A stretch of DNA of 64,000 bases from contig JAMWFC010000049.1 in assembly GCA_027475525.1 (NCBI GenBank), positions 3,952,947-4,016,946 on the forward strand, in the 5' to 3' direction. Below are positions 9,440-19,845 of this stretch, piece after piece (the first letter of the stretch is position 1; each line of letters begins with the position of its first letter). The notes under the pieces are model-generated. The model made no database searches and had not been told where the DNA came from. It saw nothing but the letters and a program-made list of their open reading frames with translations. Origin of the DNA: Macrolepiota albuminosa (lineage: Eukaryota > Basidiomycota > Agaricomycetes > Agaricales > Agaricaceae). A program made the position numbers and the translations under genes.

Positions 9440-11059
9440 GGAAGCACGTTTTCAGCGTGATGCCAACAGAGAATCGAGAGGTTTTGATGAGAGTTGCCTA
9501 GTCGGTAACAAGCCTAGAGTCTAAAGCCGATAGCAGAAGATTTAAAAAAATGTAACCGGAGTTACGGGTTAGAACTATCTTGTGTGTATCACACAAGTGC
9601 TAAATCAGACCGCAGTATCGGATTGACTAGTACTTAGAGTGAAAACAAGATGTTGTCTTACATAATACTCTACTAATTGATTATAGCGTTGTTGACGCTG
9701 ATGGTAATATGGATGACTCCATTACAGTAGTATACCAACCATTCTGTGCAAGAAATTGAAATGGCTGGATTATGTGGAGCTTTTTGGATGCGCAGAAAGA
9801 CAGGTTCATGCGTTAAGTCATTGAAGATGCTGACCTGACCATCACTGACGCTTCAGGAAGACGTCCAGATTTCTATCTTCTGATTGGTTAAATCAGGTTC
9901 GTATCGAGAACAATTGACATGAATTCTCGGGCATATTCAAAGATATTACCTTAACAGAGAAAGTATGAGGGACTTTGTATCGTATAACATGATAAACGTC
10001 TCATCACTCACAGGCAGATACTCGAGTCAAGTGACGATGCGCGACTGAGAGAATCGATTAACTCTAAAGAGGATGAGAAGGCAGATAGCAGAGAGAGAAC
10101 TCAAATGTAGGCAAATATGTGAGAAGGTATCGCAGTAGAGCTAGTTAAAATATGATGAAAACCGGAACTTCTTTATCTTGTATGACCTGACCAGCAGGGG
10201 CATCGAAGTTATCAAATGTTCTCCTTGTGGAGCATATCAGGCTGCAAGGATTATTGCAACGGGGACATTGATGAAGACCTGGAGCTACCGAAAGAGACAG
10301 AGCAAGGGAGAATGGGGAATCCGTAGAGGTTCTGGGAAGAATAAAGACGATAGGTCAGTGGGGCTATCCGTTGCAGACTCCGAATTGAAATGTAAGGATA
10401 GAAGCGGAGCTGGGGAAGCGAAGAAGAAAGTGATATTTTCGTTTGGACAAGGCCAGCATCTTGTAACCGTGAAACTGAGGCGTTGATGAAGAATACATTC
10501 GCGGCCACGGGAAGCGCACTTTAAGCACGTGTACTCCAGTTTATATTTGACGAATAAGAGTATAAGGTTGGATATCAAGAGGTGCTGTGTTAAACATGAG
10601 AATTTACTTGGCAGAATTTGCGTCCTGATCTGTTCGCGTTGGAATGCAGATGAGAATTTGATCCGATTCCCGTCATGCTGTAAAGCATCCACCTGCATCC
10701 ACTCATACAGCACAGCGAATTCTGCCCCGGTAATCAACCACAGAGCCAGTGTGGACGGTGTTCCTGATATCAATATAACACATATGCAATCACGCACGTA
10801 GGTTCAATCCACTCAATCTGACGCTTTTCTCCTCGAAGGGGAAACAAGTCAAGATAGAATTCCCATTTCGTCGCATCAATCCCAAATCAGTACAGGAATA
10901 CTGCCTCGAGACGCTAAGCCTACCTTGCAACTCTTGTCAGGGATGACTGAAATGTATGTGGGTCAGACGTTGGCAGGTGTGACGTGAGCCAGCCGGATTA
11001 GGATTGGGTCACGACACACTGATCGAGTCTCGTGGTGAGAACTGTTGTAAGTCCTAGTA
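9440..11059. other. Gene-poor stretch between the Ty3 element and the pogo transposon
   Basis: No convincing gene. If the Ty3 element still has a 5' LTR it should lie here, but I found no copy of this sequence on the other side of the element. A weak Cys-containing ORF is listed separately. The right edge is the TA target site of the pogo element at 11058-11059. Confidence 0.5.
10285..10797 (-). CDS. Weak candidate ORF with a Cys-cluster segment
   Basis: A 170-codon ORF. Its centre reads YTCLKCASRGREC followed 13 residues later by CWPC, which recalls the short Cys-rich DNA-binding modules of agaric hypothetical proteins. The rest is low complexity with no recognisable fold, and no introns or neighbours support it. 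It could be a decayed exon or chance. Confidence 0.2.
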   Translation of the reverse strand: MRDCICVILISGTPSTLALWLITGAEFAVLYEWMQVDALQHDGNRIKFSSAFQREQIRTQILPSKFSCLTQHLLISNLILLFVKYKLEYTCLKCASRGRECILHQRLSFTVTRCWPCPNENITFFFASPAPLLSLHFNSESATDSPTDLSSLFFPEPLRIPHSPLLCLFR

Positions 11060-11082
11060 CAGTTGACTGGCTCATAATGCAT
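11060..11082 (+). repeat. Left terminal inverted repeat of the pogo element
   Basis: 23 bp, a perfect inverted match to 13564-13586, preceded by the TA target duplication at 11058-11059. Confidence 0.97.
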
Positions 11083-11189
11083 ACGGGTCGGACCAACCAA
11101 AAACCGATGCAATATGAGATTTATGCAACATGAAAAGAGTCACACTATGTGACATTGTGTGACTACAGCCAAAATTGTGACATTTGAGA

Positions 11190-13384
11190 TTACATCGTGA
11201 AGTAACGATCTAATGTACTCTGCTTGTTTTCTAATAGCTCTCTCTGTCGCAACTGAGTCCTAAAACGCCTCAACTGTCTGGGAAGCTCCAGTGGTAAGTT
11301 AGAATCTCCATGTTTTAGGCATAACCTCTCTAATTTCTCGCACAGAGCAATGGTATCTGCGTGTGAGATATCATCATCGGAATCGCATTCTTCTTCCTCG
11401 GAGTCATCAATTTCTATTGAATTTGCATCGCGTGAAGTTCTTTTCATCTCCTGTAGCACTTGAGAGATGATTATAGCCTTTAGATCTCCACAATCATCTG
11501 CATTTTGTGAGTCCGGATCTTCATGCTCGGCTTCTGGATCAACCAACTCTTCAAGGCTCAAAGACTCGCCAAATACCCGATTTTTTTTTGCAAGCTCATT
11601 AACGGAGTTCATCAAATTCTCTTCGGTAGCTTTAAGCTGTGCGGTCAAAGCAATGCGTTGCGGAGGAAGCTTAATTGTGAGTTTTGGATGCTGAGCACCT
11701 TCTGCAAGAGATCTGATCGAAGCTTGGGCCATTTCTTTATCACCTTCAGCATCCATAACAGCTTTGAGAGCTGGTCTCCAGTCACGATCATTGTATTTAT
11801 CTCCCAAGTGGTTTTGAAGGTGGTTTTTGGCTGCTGGTAAAGTCATATCAGACACAGCAAATTCTCGAAGAATATCCCAAGCTCCAGGATCTGTGCATAT
11901 TGGTAAAGGTGCTGTTTGTTGCTTCCTATAATAAGGTCAGTAAATGCATCATAAATGTCAGTTTATTCTTACTCAGGTTGTATTTTAGTGTGTTCCCAAC
12001 AATGTCGGATTGTTTCAGCAGTAATCACATTCCATGCCTCTGTTGCCATCATCATACTCTCCAGTAAATTGATTTTATAAATGTCTCTTTCACCTGTACT
12101 GTCCAAATCAAGGGCACGCATGCAAAATGCATGCCGATAATGTGCTTTGACACATCTAATAATTCCGGCATCAAGTGGTTGGATAAAAGATGTCAAGTTG
12201 GGCTCCAAATATTCAATGCGGATGTTTCGGGGATTGTATTCAATATAATGCCCAGAAAAATTGTCAATGATGAGACAAATGAAACAATTTTCACTGCGCA
12301 TCTTGAGATCCATCATCTTAATCCATCTAATTCAGCAGATCAGCTCATTGTATACTTGTAATATTGACAGTATGATATCTTACTCTTCGAAAAGCTCAGA
12401 TGTCATCCAAGCTTTTTTATTGTTACGATAATAAAAGCCACGTTCAGCTGGGCCCTGCTTTTTAAAACATCGAGGCTTTTGAGCTTTTCCGATAAACATT
12501 GCTGGCATCTTTTCACTCCCATCTGCATTGCAAGCAAAGAAGATGGTGACTCTAAATTTTTCCTTTTTTTTCCCACTCATCTGTTTAGTGGCTAATCCTC
12601 GATCGGGTGGTGCACTATAAATTTATTAGCATCAGGACAACAAACCAATGTGTTATATTACTCACAAGGGAAAGAAAGATGTTTCATCTTTATTTCATCG
12701 ATCTTGTAATGCATAGGCTGCCAATATTCCTTGGAGTCACTCTCTTTTCTTTTCAACTGCCTCAAGATCAACTGATCCTGCCTCACCATGTCGACAGCGC
12801 TCTTTGATTTTGTAGGTTTTGCAAAATGATGCAATCCATCCATCACCTGGAAGACGCTCATTCTCAGGAACTTGAAGCTCCTCTTCAAACCGTGCCCTCT
12901 TCACCATTAGCATAGGTCCATTGATTGTCTCTCCCTTTGCCTCCATCTGCTTTACCCAGAGAAACAGAGCCCGTTCAACATCAGGCCTAGTAACAACTCG
13001 AGGACGCTTGGAAGAAAGTGCATTTGGATTGTCATGTGCACGAGCTTCGAGTGACTCGCGCTGCTTGACTTTTCATGACAAAGTTGATTGTGTAAAAATT
13101 AGAGCATCTTCCTTCTTTGACTTGAAGTGGCCTACAACCTGACTTTGTGAAAGATCAGGATGCTGATCGATGTATGCAAAGACTGTCAGCCAATCGTGGA
13201 GTGTCAGGTTCTCACGTTTGGTGCTTTGCAGAGCCTTTGCAGATGTTCTGGGTGCATCCTTGACATTGATCTTCTTTGGCTGCTGTCTAGCATAAGGTGC
13301 AGGTTTATCACAAGGCTTTTGACAAGATGATGAAGGCATAATGCAAGTACAATCAATAAGAAAATGATGCTTTTTTGCTTTCAA
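11190..13384 (-). pseudogene. Pogo/Fot1-like transposase, four exons, three in-frame TGA codons
   Basis: Exons 13384-12666, 12614-12384, 12326-11973 and 11925-11190 join in frame through GT-AG introns of 51, 57 and 47 nt. Domains: N-terminal HTH (LTLHDWLTVFAYIDQHP, QSQVVGHFKSK), CENP-B/Tc5-type HTH (RPDVERALFLWVKQM, WIASFCKTYKIKERCRHGEAGS), then a DDE core: NKDET, APPDRGLATKQMSGKKKEK, CLIIDNFSGH, EYLEPNLTSFIQPLDAGI. The C-terminus is acidic and ends KQSTLDRYF, a PCNA-binding (PIP-box) pattern. TGA codons lie at 13073, 12737 and 12695. The first stands where relatives have Arg (TLS-R-KVKQRESLE) and the second also fits Arg, so CGA to TGA is likely. No frameshifts, so it was probably active until recently. 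Confidence 0.9.
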
Positions 13385-13563
13385 CCCCCTGTCGCTGAGT
13401 ATAAATTATGCGAAAATTGTTCTTACAGCCCAGTCTCATAATGCATATCTGGGTCAGCAGGCCTATGCATTATGCATTATGCATTAAATAGCTCATTTAG
13501 GCGGGTCCCACAGTGGTTCCATGCCATTTGCTATGCAATATCAGAATTATGCATTATGACGAC

Positions 13564-13586
13564 ATGCATTATGAGCCAGTCAACTG
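13564..13586 (-). repeat. Right terminal inverted repeat of the pogo element
   Basis: 23 bp, the perfect inverted match to 11060-11082, followed by TA at 13587-13588. Inside it, near 13434, a second copy of the TIR core (CTCATAATGCATA) sits in the orientation of the left end, and three overlapping ATGCATT units lie at about 13474-13494. These may be extra transposase-binding sites. Confidence 0.95.
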
Positions 13587-13588
13587 TA

Positions 13589-14182
13589 TTGCGAAAAACT
13601 GCCTAACTACAACATTCGGTTAGGTACTTATAGGATATGTAAGCGGTAGTCAAGGAGTGTGATGGTAATCAATGAAAACATATGAAGTAAAGTGTAACGT
13701 AGTCACGAAACCGTTACAGCAGGTGGCTTGCGTGCACCCGGGTCCTTCCCTATCGGGGAAACCTTTTAAATCACTCGTCAACGCCATAATGCTACCATAC
13801 ACAAGCAAGAATCTTTTGGTTCGGATCTGCCTAGAGATGTGTCCTTCGTTTCATCTCTTTGTTAGTAAGTTATTTCTTGCGTATTGCAGAATTGGCCCAG
13901 ATCCATTGCACAAGGAAACCCAGACGAAGTTTGGAAGACTCCAAGGAGAAAAGATACTTCGCAAGTGTCAAACCCTTAGTTTCAGTACGCCACATTACGC
14001 TCAGGGATAACCCGTAGACAAGAGGGCGGACCGCGGACCGGTCTCTGGGGTTGTATGTAGACGTGTACCCCTATTCCCCTGAAAATGCAAAACCAACGGG
14101 TATCAGAATTATTAAGTCAGGACGTCTTCTTAAGAGCGTATGTCCATTTTTGTCCTCTCTTTACCTCCGCAGACGATCAATC
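13589..14182. other. Intergenic region upstream of the sugar transporter
   Basis: No gene recognised. It should hold the promoter of the transporter that starts at 14183; no clear TATA box is visible, but CTTTACCTCCGC-type pyrimidine-rich sequence lies just before the ATG. Confidence 0.4.
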
Positions 14183-16237
14183 ATGGCGGTTGACCACATT
14201 TTCAAGAATATACGTGTATACTGTCCGTTCCTTTCATGTTCTCTCCTTCTGAATCATACCTTGCGTTTTGAATAGATCTGGCATTTATAGCTTACTGGGG
14301 AATCGTTCTCTTCGGTTATGACACTGGCATAGCGGGTGGTGTAGTATCGCAGCCATACTTCAAGCAGGAATTCGGCCTCCTTAATCCCGATGGGACCACG
14401 AATCTGAAACGCACGAATGATGTGACATCTAATGTCGTATCAGTCTTGCAAGCAGGAGCTTTCTTCGGTGCCCTTGGGTCAGCTCCTGTCTCATGTACGG
14501 TTTTATCTTCTAAATGATCAACATTCTCGTTAATTTCTCTTTCTACGATATTTCTAGCTAAACTCGGCCGCAAATGGACGTTGGTTGCGTTTACGCTTGT
14601 ATTCTGTATTGGTGCTATTCTCGCCACAGCGGCAAAAGATAAGCATCACGGTCTTCAGCTCATCTATGCTGGTCGTGTGATATCTGGCTTTGGTATTGGT
14701 GGGATTTCTGCAGTGGCTCCAGCCTACGTTTCAGAGTGTTCTCCCAAGGAAGTAAGAGGCAGATTCACGGGTCTTTTCCAGATCATGGTGCGTCGTCACC
14801 TTGCTTTCCTATATTCTTTTCACCTTGAAACTTGACCCTAGGTTGCGATTGGAGTAACACTTTCATACTTCATCAATTATGGAATCGGGATAAACATCCA
14901 TACTGGTCCCAATATCTGGAGGATACCGTTCGGTTTCCAGCTCGTGCCGGCAGGAATCATGCTGTTTGGCCTGCTCACTGTCAAGGTACTCCACCCGTGT
15001 CCGACTTCTCCATGGAACTCATGTTTTCATGATTAAAGGAGTCTCCCAGATGGCTTGCTTCTGTTGGTCGGAACGATGAGGCCTTGCAAAACCTTGCCTA
15101 TCTCCGATCTGAATCCACCGACTCAGAAAATGTCGTACACGAGATGGCAGAAATAGAGGCACAAATTGAAGAGGAGCGGGTTGCCAGGCAAGGCCTCGGA
15201 ATGAAGGAGGCCTTTTTTGGAAAAGGAAACTTCATCCGCTTCGTCATCGCGTTTGTTATCTTCCTTCTCCAGCAATGGGGCGGCCAGAATTCCATTGGGT
15301 AGAGTACAATTGCTCTGGGTTCTTCAGAGCGGACTCTCATCAGCAACACCTAAATACTACGCACCTCAGATTTTTACTTCCATTGGATATACAGGAACGA
15401 AGAATTCTTTGCTCGCTTCAGGTATCTATGGTGTTGTCAAGGTGTGTTTCTGCCATCTCTGCATTCTAAAACTCAAATCCCTCCAGGTTGTCGCGACTGC
15501 CATTTTCGTTTTCTTCTTCGTCGAGAGTATTGGGCGACGCATATCACTCATTGTTTCTTCTCTTGGAATGGGTACATTATTCTTCATCATCGGTGCCATT
15601 CTCAAAACCCATCCCGTATCTGTTGCTCACCCTCCCCCATCCCCTCCACCCGCATCCAAGGCCATGGCGGCCATGCTCTATATTTACGTTTGCTTCTACT
15701 CTATGGGCTGGGGTCCCATGCCCTGGATCTACGTTTCTGATATCTTCCCCACTCGCACAAGACACTATGGTCTGTCCGTCGCTAGTGCTTCACAGTGGCT
15801 CTGGAGTAAGTCCTTGTGCTTATTCTTACTAAACGGCAGTGCTTCATTGTCCTTGATTAGACTTCGTCGTGTCCAAAGTTACACCCGACATGATCTCGGA
15901 CCTGGGCTACAAGATTTTCCTCATGTTCGCCACCATCATTGTCGGTGCCATGGGCTTGTTTTCCTTGTGAGTCTTATCTGCACATATGTCTTGACTTATC
16001 TTTACATGTTGGTCTCAGCCTTATACCTGAAACCAAGGGCCGCAGTCTGGAAGAGATGGACGTGATCTTTGGTACTATCTCTGCTGACGAACGTGCCGCG
16101 CACATCGCCGCACAGGAAAGAGGTACGTTCTCATCTGAACTTCATGTCAGTGATTCTCACCGATTCGATTTCCTACAGCACTAGACCACGACCGAAACGA
16201 TGCTCGATCCTCACGCTCGGTCACTTCCAAAGCATAA
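14183..16237 (+). CDS. MFS sugar (hexose/quinate-type) transporter
   Basis: A plasma-membrane proton-coupled sugar transporter of the MFS sugar porter family, about 520 residues and 12 membrane segments. Exons: 14183-14213, 14291-14494, 14558-14787, 14842-14985, 15039-~15298, ~15331-15441, 15487-15805, 15861-15966, 16019-16122, 16179-16237, all with GT-AG introns. Signatures in order: GIVLFGYDTGIAGGV in TM1, KLGRKWTLV in loop 2-3, GRVISGFGIGGISAVAPAYVSE, ESPRWL at the central loop, QQWGGQN and YYAPQIF in TM7, ESIGRR, WGPMPWIYVSDIFPTR in TM10, and PETKGRSLEEMD at the tail. All are diagnostic. Only the intron near 15300 is hard to place: the obvious donor GTAGAG gives a very short intron. No stops otherwise. 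This is the best-preserved host gene here. Exact substrate cannot be read from sequence. Confidence 0.93.
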
Positions 16238-16722
16238 TATTTGTACCCTTTGCTCAGATTTCTCCCCTTCAGCAGACGCGTCTTCACGATATCAAGCTAC
16301 CCCTTAGTCGTGGTTTAGGTCTTGTATTGATGGGTCGATGTTAGGTCGATGTTTCGCTCACTGTTGCAGCAATGACGTATTCACTCCGCATATGCTTCTC
16401 TATGTTCGCCGTCTTATTCAGTGTATATCAGATGTAACATACTATGCAATTAGTTTCTTGGTGTTCCGGGTGGACCTGTGTTGAACAGTCAGTCATAATA
16501 AGAAAGCAAATTCTGGGCAAACTGACTCTTAGCCTTTCAATCGAGCACGTCATCAAAGCACGAAAGCGATTTTCAAGATAAGATATGAGAGGGATGAAGT
16601 ACTCGGATATTTCGAGGTCTACTTTAGTAGACTGAGGTTTTACTACCTGCTTTGGCGCGCATTTTGTCCTCGAAATTTGTGCCCCTCACGTGATCTCGGC
16701 AGTTGCCGTTCTCTTCCTCTAC
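16238..16722. other. Transporter 3' flank
   Basis: 3' UTR and intergenic sequence. No ORF or repeat recognised before the minisatellite begins. Confidence 0.4.
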
Positions 16723-17003
16723 CGGCTATGTCCTCGATATTTGCTCCCTTTTGGCTATCTTTACCAGCTATTACTACCATGTCCTCGATATTTGCTTCCT
16801 TTCGGCTATCTTTACCAGCTATTACTACCGGCTATTACTATCATGTCTTCGATATTTGCTCCCTTTCGGCTATCTTTACAGGCTATTACTACCGGCTATT
16901 ACTGCCATGTCCTCAATATTTGCTCCCTTTAGGCTATCTCTACCAGCTATTACTGCCATGTCCTCGATATTTGCTCCCTTTCGGCTATCTCTACCGGCTA
17001 TTA
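16723..17003. repeat. Minisatellite, about five imperfect ~52-65-bp units
   Basis: Repeats built from ATGTCCTCGATATTTGCTCC, CTTTCGGCTATCTTTACC and AGCTATTACTACC. Some units carry an extra 13-base CGGCTATTACTAC insertion. All three plus frames stay open through it, which makes spurious Tyr/Leu-rich ORFs; I do not regard these as coding. Confidence 0.9.
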
Positions 17004-17477
17004 TGTTCATCCTCATGTTGAAAAATCCTTGCGTTTTCTTTATATACACATATATATAATTTTCTTGTGTTGAGCGCATTATTGTGTTTATTTCACCAAG
17101 TCGATGGATTATATATACGAATGTGTTTTTTATTTTTATTTGTTTGTTTTGCTATCCTTTATCTTGATTTATTTTCATTTGTTTCCTGTTTGTATATTTT
17201 TATTGTGTATGTAATTTGTTATGTTTTCTGTCGGATGTGAGAATGTTTCATTATTTCTTTGCTCCAGCAGTCGTTTACATCATTGATAGATGAATCGTTA
17301 TATTACAATAACATAATCTACCTACACTAGATAGGTAGCTATTGACTTGTCAGCAGGAATGAAATATTATTGAACTAATGAACTGGTGAACAACAAAAGT
17401 GAAGAAGTACGAAAGTGAATAAAATATGTACAAGTTGGGGTCACGTCAAAAGAAAATAGAAATAAATTCCTGGCCGC
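17004..17477. other. AT-rich non-coding stretch
   Basis: T-rich sequence with runs of TTTGTTTGTTTTG-type simple sequence and a TATATATAT tract. No gene seen. Confidence 0.4.
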
Positions 17478-17635
17478 TGGTTATGTAAGTTGACATTATG
17501 TAAGTTGTTGCTCTGTAAGCTGTTGCTCCAGCTATGGTTTATGTAAGCCATCACTCCAGCTGTGGTTTATGTAAGCCATCACTCCAGCTGTGGTTTATGT
17601 AAGCCATCACTCCAGCTGTGGTTTATGTAAGCCTT
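17478..17635 (+). repeat. 28-bp repeat array, copy 1 (forward)
   Basis: Four full 28-bp units plus partial ones. Each unit reads GCYRTYRCTCCAGC, then YRTGGTTTATGTAA; three middle units are identical. The same unit occurs at 22675-22940 (same orientation) and 30431-30545 (inverted), so it is tied to the Helitron region and is not a random satellite. Confidence 0.9.
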
Positions 17636-18350
17636 CGCGGTTGTTTGTTTGTGATATTACATTTGCAGGCAAATGCAGTGTATTTGGTAATATAATGATG
17701 CGGGAATATTATAAAAGCGACTAAAACGAGAAGGATCAATGGATGAGGGAGAAACAAAATACGGGTCCAGTGGACTCGTTAGGGAAGGAAGCAGGACGAC
17801 AATATAGTCAGACCCAAGCAAGTGTCTGTGAATCGTAGTCGAAACTATATGCGATTGGCAAAGATCAACGAGGCCGTTATTGACAATGTGACAAAGCGAA
17901 TGAGATCCGAGTGTCGTGGTCGCAATTGAAGGCTTTTTGATCGATGTAATCATTGGTTGCCGTTGCCTGATGCGTCTACGTCCATTCTGTTCTGGCCCTT
18001 GTCTGAAATGTCTCTCAGCTTTCTCTTCAGTTTGTTCTTGGTCCCTTTGTTGGATACTACGTTCTGTGGGGTGTTTATCAGTGTGTTTACTGTGTTGCTT
18101 TGTTGCTCACTTTTATGAAGCTAGACCGGTGCTCGATAAGAGTCATGGATCTCAATACGAGAAGCATTTTGAGTTTCCCACCCGCCAGGTTAACAACCTG
18201 GAAAGATAGCTGGACAGAAACGAGGTCTCCCACTCAGAATCTTTCCAGCTTGTAATGTTTGTATCTTAAGTTTCCTTCAGTTTTGTGTGTTGCTCTATTG
18301 TGTTGTACTTACGTTGTCCTGTTCCCTTCATTTACCTTCATTTTCAAAAA

Positions 18351-18950
18351 TTAGACCACGTTGTCTTCGGTAATCATGAACCCTTTCTGCGTTATTTTCT
18401 CTGTGAGATTGTATGGGTCTAGTTCCCTGTCCATGGGAATGTGTTGTTCGTTCTTCTCCACATCACATGTCGGTGTAAATATCCTGTTTGCGATGTCTAC
18501 TGATCTTTCTTGCTGTCTGAGTAATGCGTTGTACCAGCATTCAAGTCGGCCTTCTGAGAACTCAAGTTCGAAGTACTTGCTAATCTCTGTTGCTCCTATC
18601 ATTGCATCGTCGAAATGTTTTGTTCCTAGGCCATCCAGCTTCACGTATTGCTTCATGTATTTCAGTTGTCTGTAGTCGCTGCTTTATGTGATTAGACTCT
18701 GTTATATTGGATCTCATTGAACGCACCTCATGCACGTTTCTCTTTTCAGTGGCAGGAGAGCTTTTTCGCTGATGGCTCCGTATACCGTGAAAACTAACTC
18801 CTCGTCTGATATATTGCCGTCTTTGTGGACGTACGCTAGTTGCCATGAGTGAGGCTTATTTACTTCTTTTGTCTTAATGGCTTCTGCCCATCTTGGTTCC
18901 TGTTGTGTCTTGTATGTTGAGAGTCTGACATACGATGTGCAGTTTGGTTA
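18351..18950 (-). CDS. Putative multi-exon gene of unknown function
   Basis: Two open blocks on the minus strand look coding. The upstream one (~18945-18725) reads LSTYKTQQEPRWAEAIKTKE and DGNISDEELVFTVYGAISEK. The downstream one (18656-18351) reads VKLDGLGTKHFDDAMIGATE, ISKYFELEFSEGRLECWYNA and MDRELDPYNLTEKITQKGF, ending at TAA. An intron of about 60 nt between them (near 18665-18722) would join them. I do not recognise the family. Upstream an acidic segment (EKAIHKEEEENDVML, near 19010) may be a further exon. It lies between two 28-bp repeat arrays and diverges from the gene at 19846. Confidence 0.4.
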
Positions 18951-19756
18951 CTTATGCATGCGACGCTAGTCAACATAACGTCGTTTTCTTCTTCTTCTTT
19001 GTGTATGGCTTTCTCGATCGCGGTTTCTTGGTTGCGTAATGAGTCTACTGATGTTGAGGTGTCTGTAAATGTTGCTTACTTGCTGCCTCTGTGTCGTAAT
19101 CTGCTCCTAAGGTCATTTCTGTTATGATATATCTATTGTGGCTCTGTCAGCATAATACACCTGTCGGACAGTGGCTAGACATACATTGTATTGCTGCTAG
19201 TCTGTTGTGCTATCTGTGTATTCTTTATAGTATCAGGAAGTGATCAGTGAGTGCCTCGACTGTTTTCCTGTGTATGACATGACATATCTTGGTTTACCTA
19301 TCCCATACCCAACTCGTTTCCTTCCTATTGGCTTCATCTTTTTTGGTATATGCACTTCGGTTGTTTGGTACCTTCTGTGCCTGTCATCTTGATGCTTCCT
19401 GTAGTCTGTTTCCAATGGTACATTAATTTCTGGCTTCGTTTCTGGCTTCGTTTTATCATCCTCAACTGTTCAGGAACAGACCTTGTGATGTTCCTCTGTC
19501 TCTCTTTCTTTGTCCTCTCATTGGTGAATCTCTAGTGTGTTGCCCTTCTGAGGTTATGGCTATTAAGGTACAATGTTACGAGTTGTGGATCTGTAATGCT
19601 TGTGTTCTATCTAAAAGGTCCTGCTGTGCCTTCTGTGAATCTTGTCTTACTGAATTTTTCATTCTACTTGATTTTATTTTGTTCGAAGAAAGGGATACAC
19701 CGTTCTTTACGTTATACTGCCTTTCCCTCTTTGATGCAACGTGCAGCTTGCTGCTC

Positions 19757-19764
19757 TATATAAG
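19757..19764 (+). promoter_or_regulatory. TATA box of the gene at 19846
   Basis: TATATAAG 82 bp before the ATG, followed by a long pyrimidine-rich run (CTCCTCTTTTTTCTCTG), a common arrangement in fungal promoters. Confidence 0.55.
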
Positions 19765-19845
19765 TGTCCTTTGTCCACTGTCCTCGATAATCCCCTCTCT
19801 GCCTCCTCTTTTTTCTCTGTGTGTTTTGTGTCACCATACAAACCA

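Larger units (their letters stand above)
11060..13586 (-). mobile_element. Pogo/Fot1-type (Tc1/mariner superfamily) DNA transposon, complete ends
   Basis: The 2527-bp element is bounded by perfect 23-bp terminal inverted repeats (11060-11082 and 13564-13586, starting CAGTTGACTGGCTCATAATG). TA lies on both sides (11058-11059 and 13587-13588), the target duplication of Tc1/mariner elements. It holds a single minus-strand transposase gene with CENP-B-like DNA-binding and DDE domains, which assigns it to the pogo/Fot1/Tigger group. Ends look functional; the transposase has three in-frame stops, so this copy could move only if a source acts in trans. Confidence 0.95.

Noticed and set aside
16677..17059. 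Overlapping Tyr/Leu-rich ORFs
   Set aside because: Produced by the minisatellite, which lacks stops in three frames; repetitive translation with no fold.
17657..17953. 98-codon minus-strand ORF
   Set aside because: No motif, no splice support, composition like non-coding AT-rich DNA.
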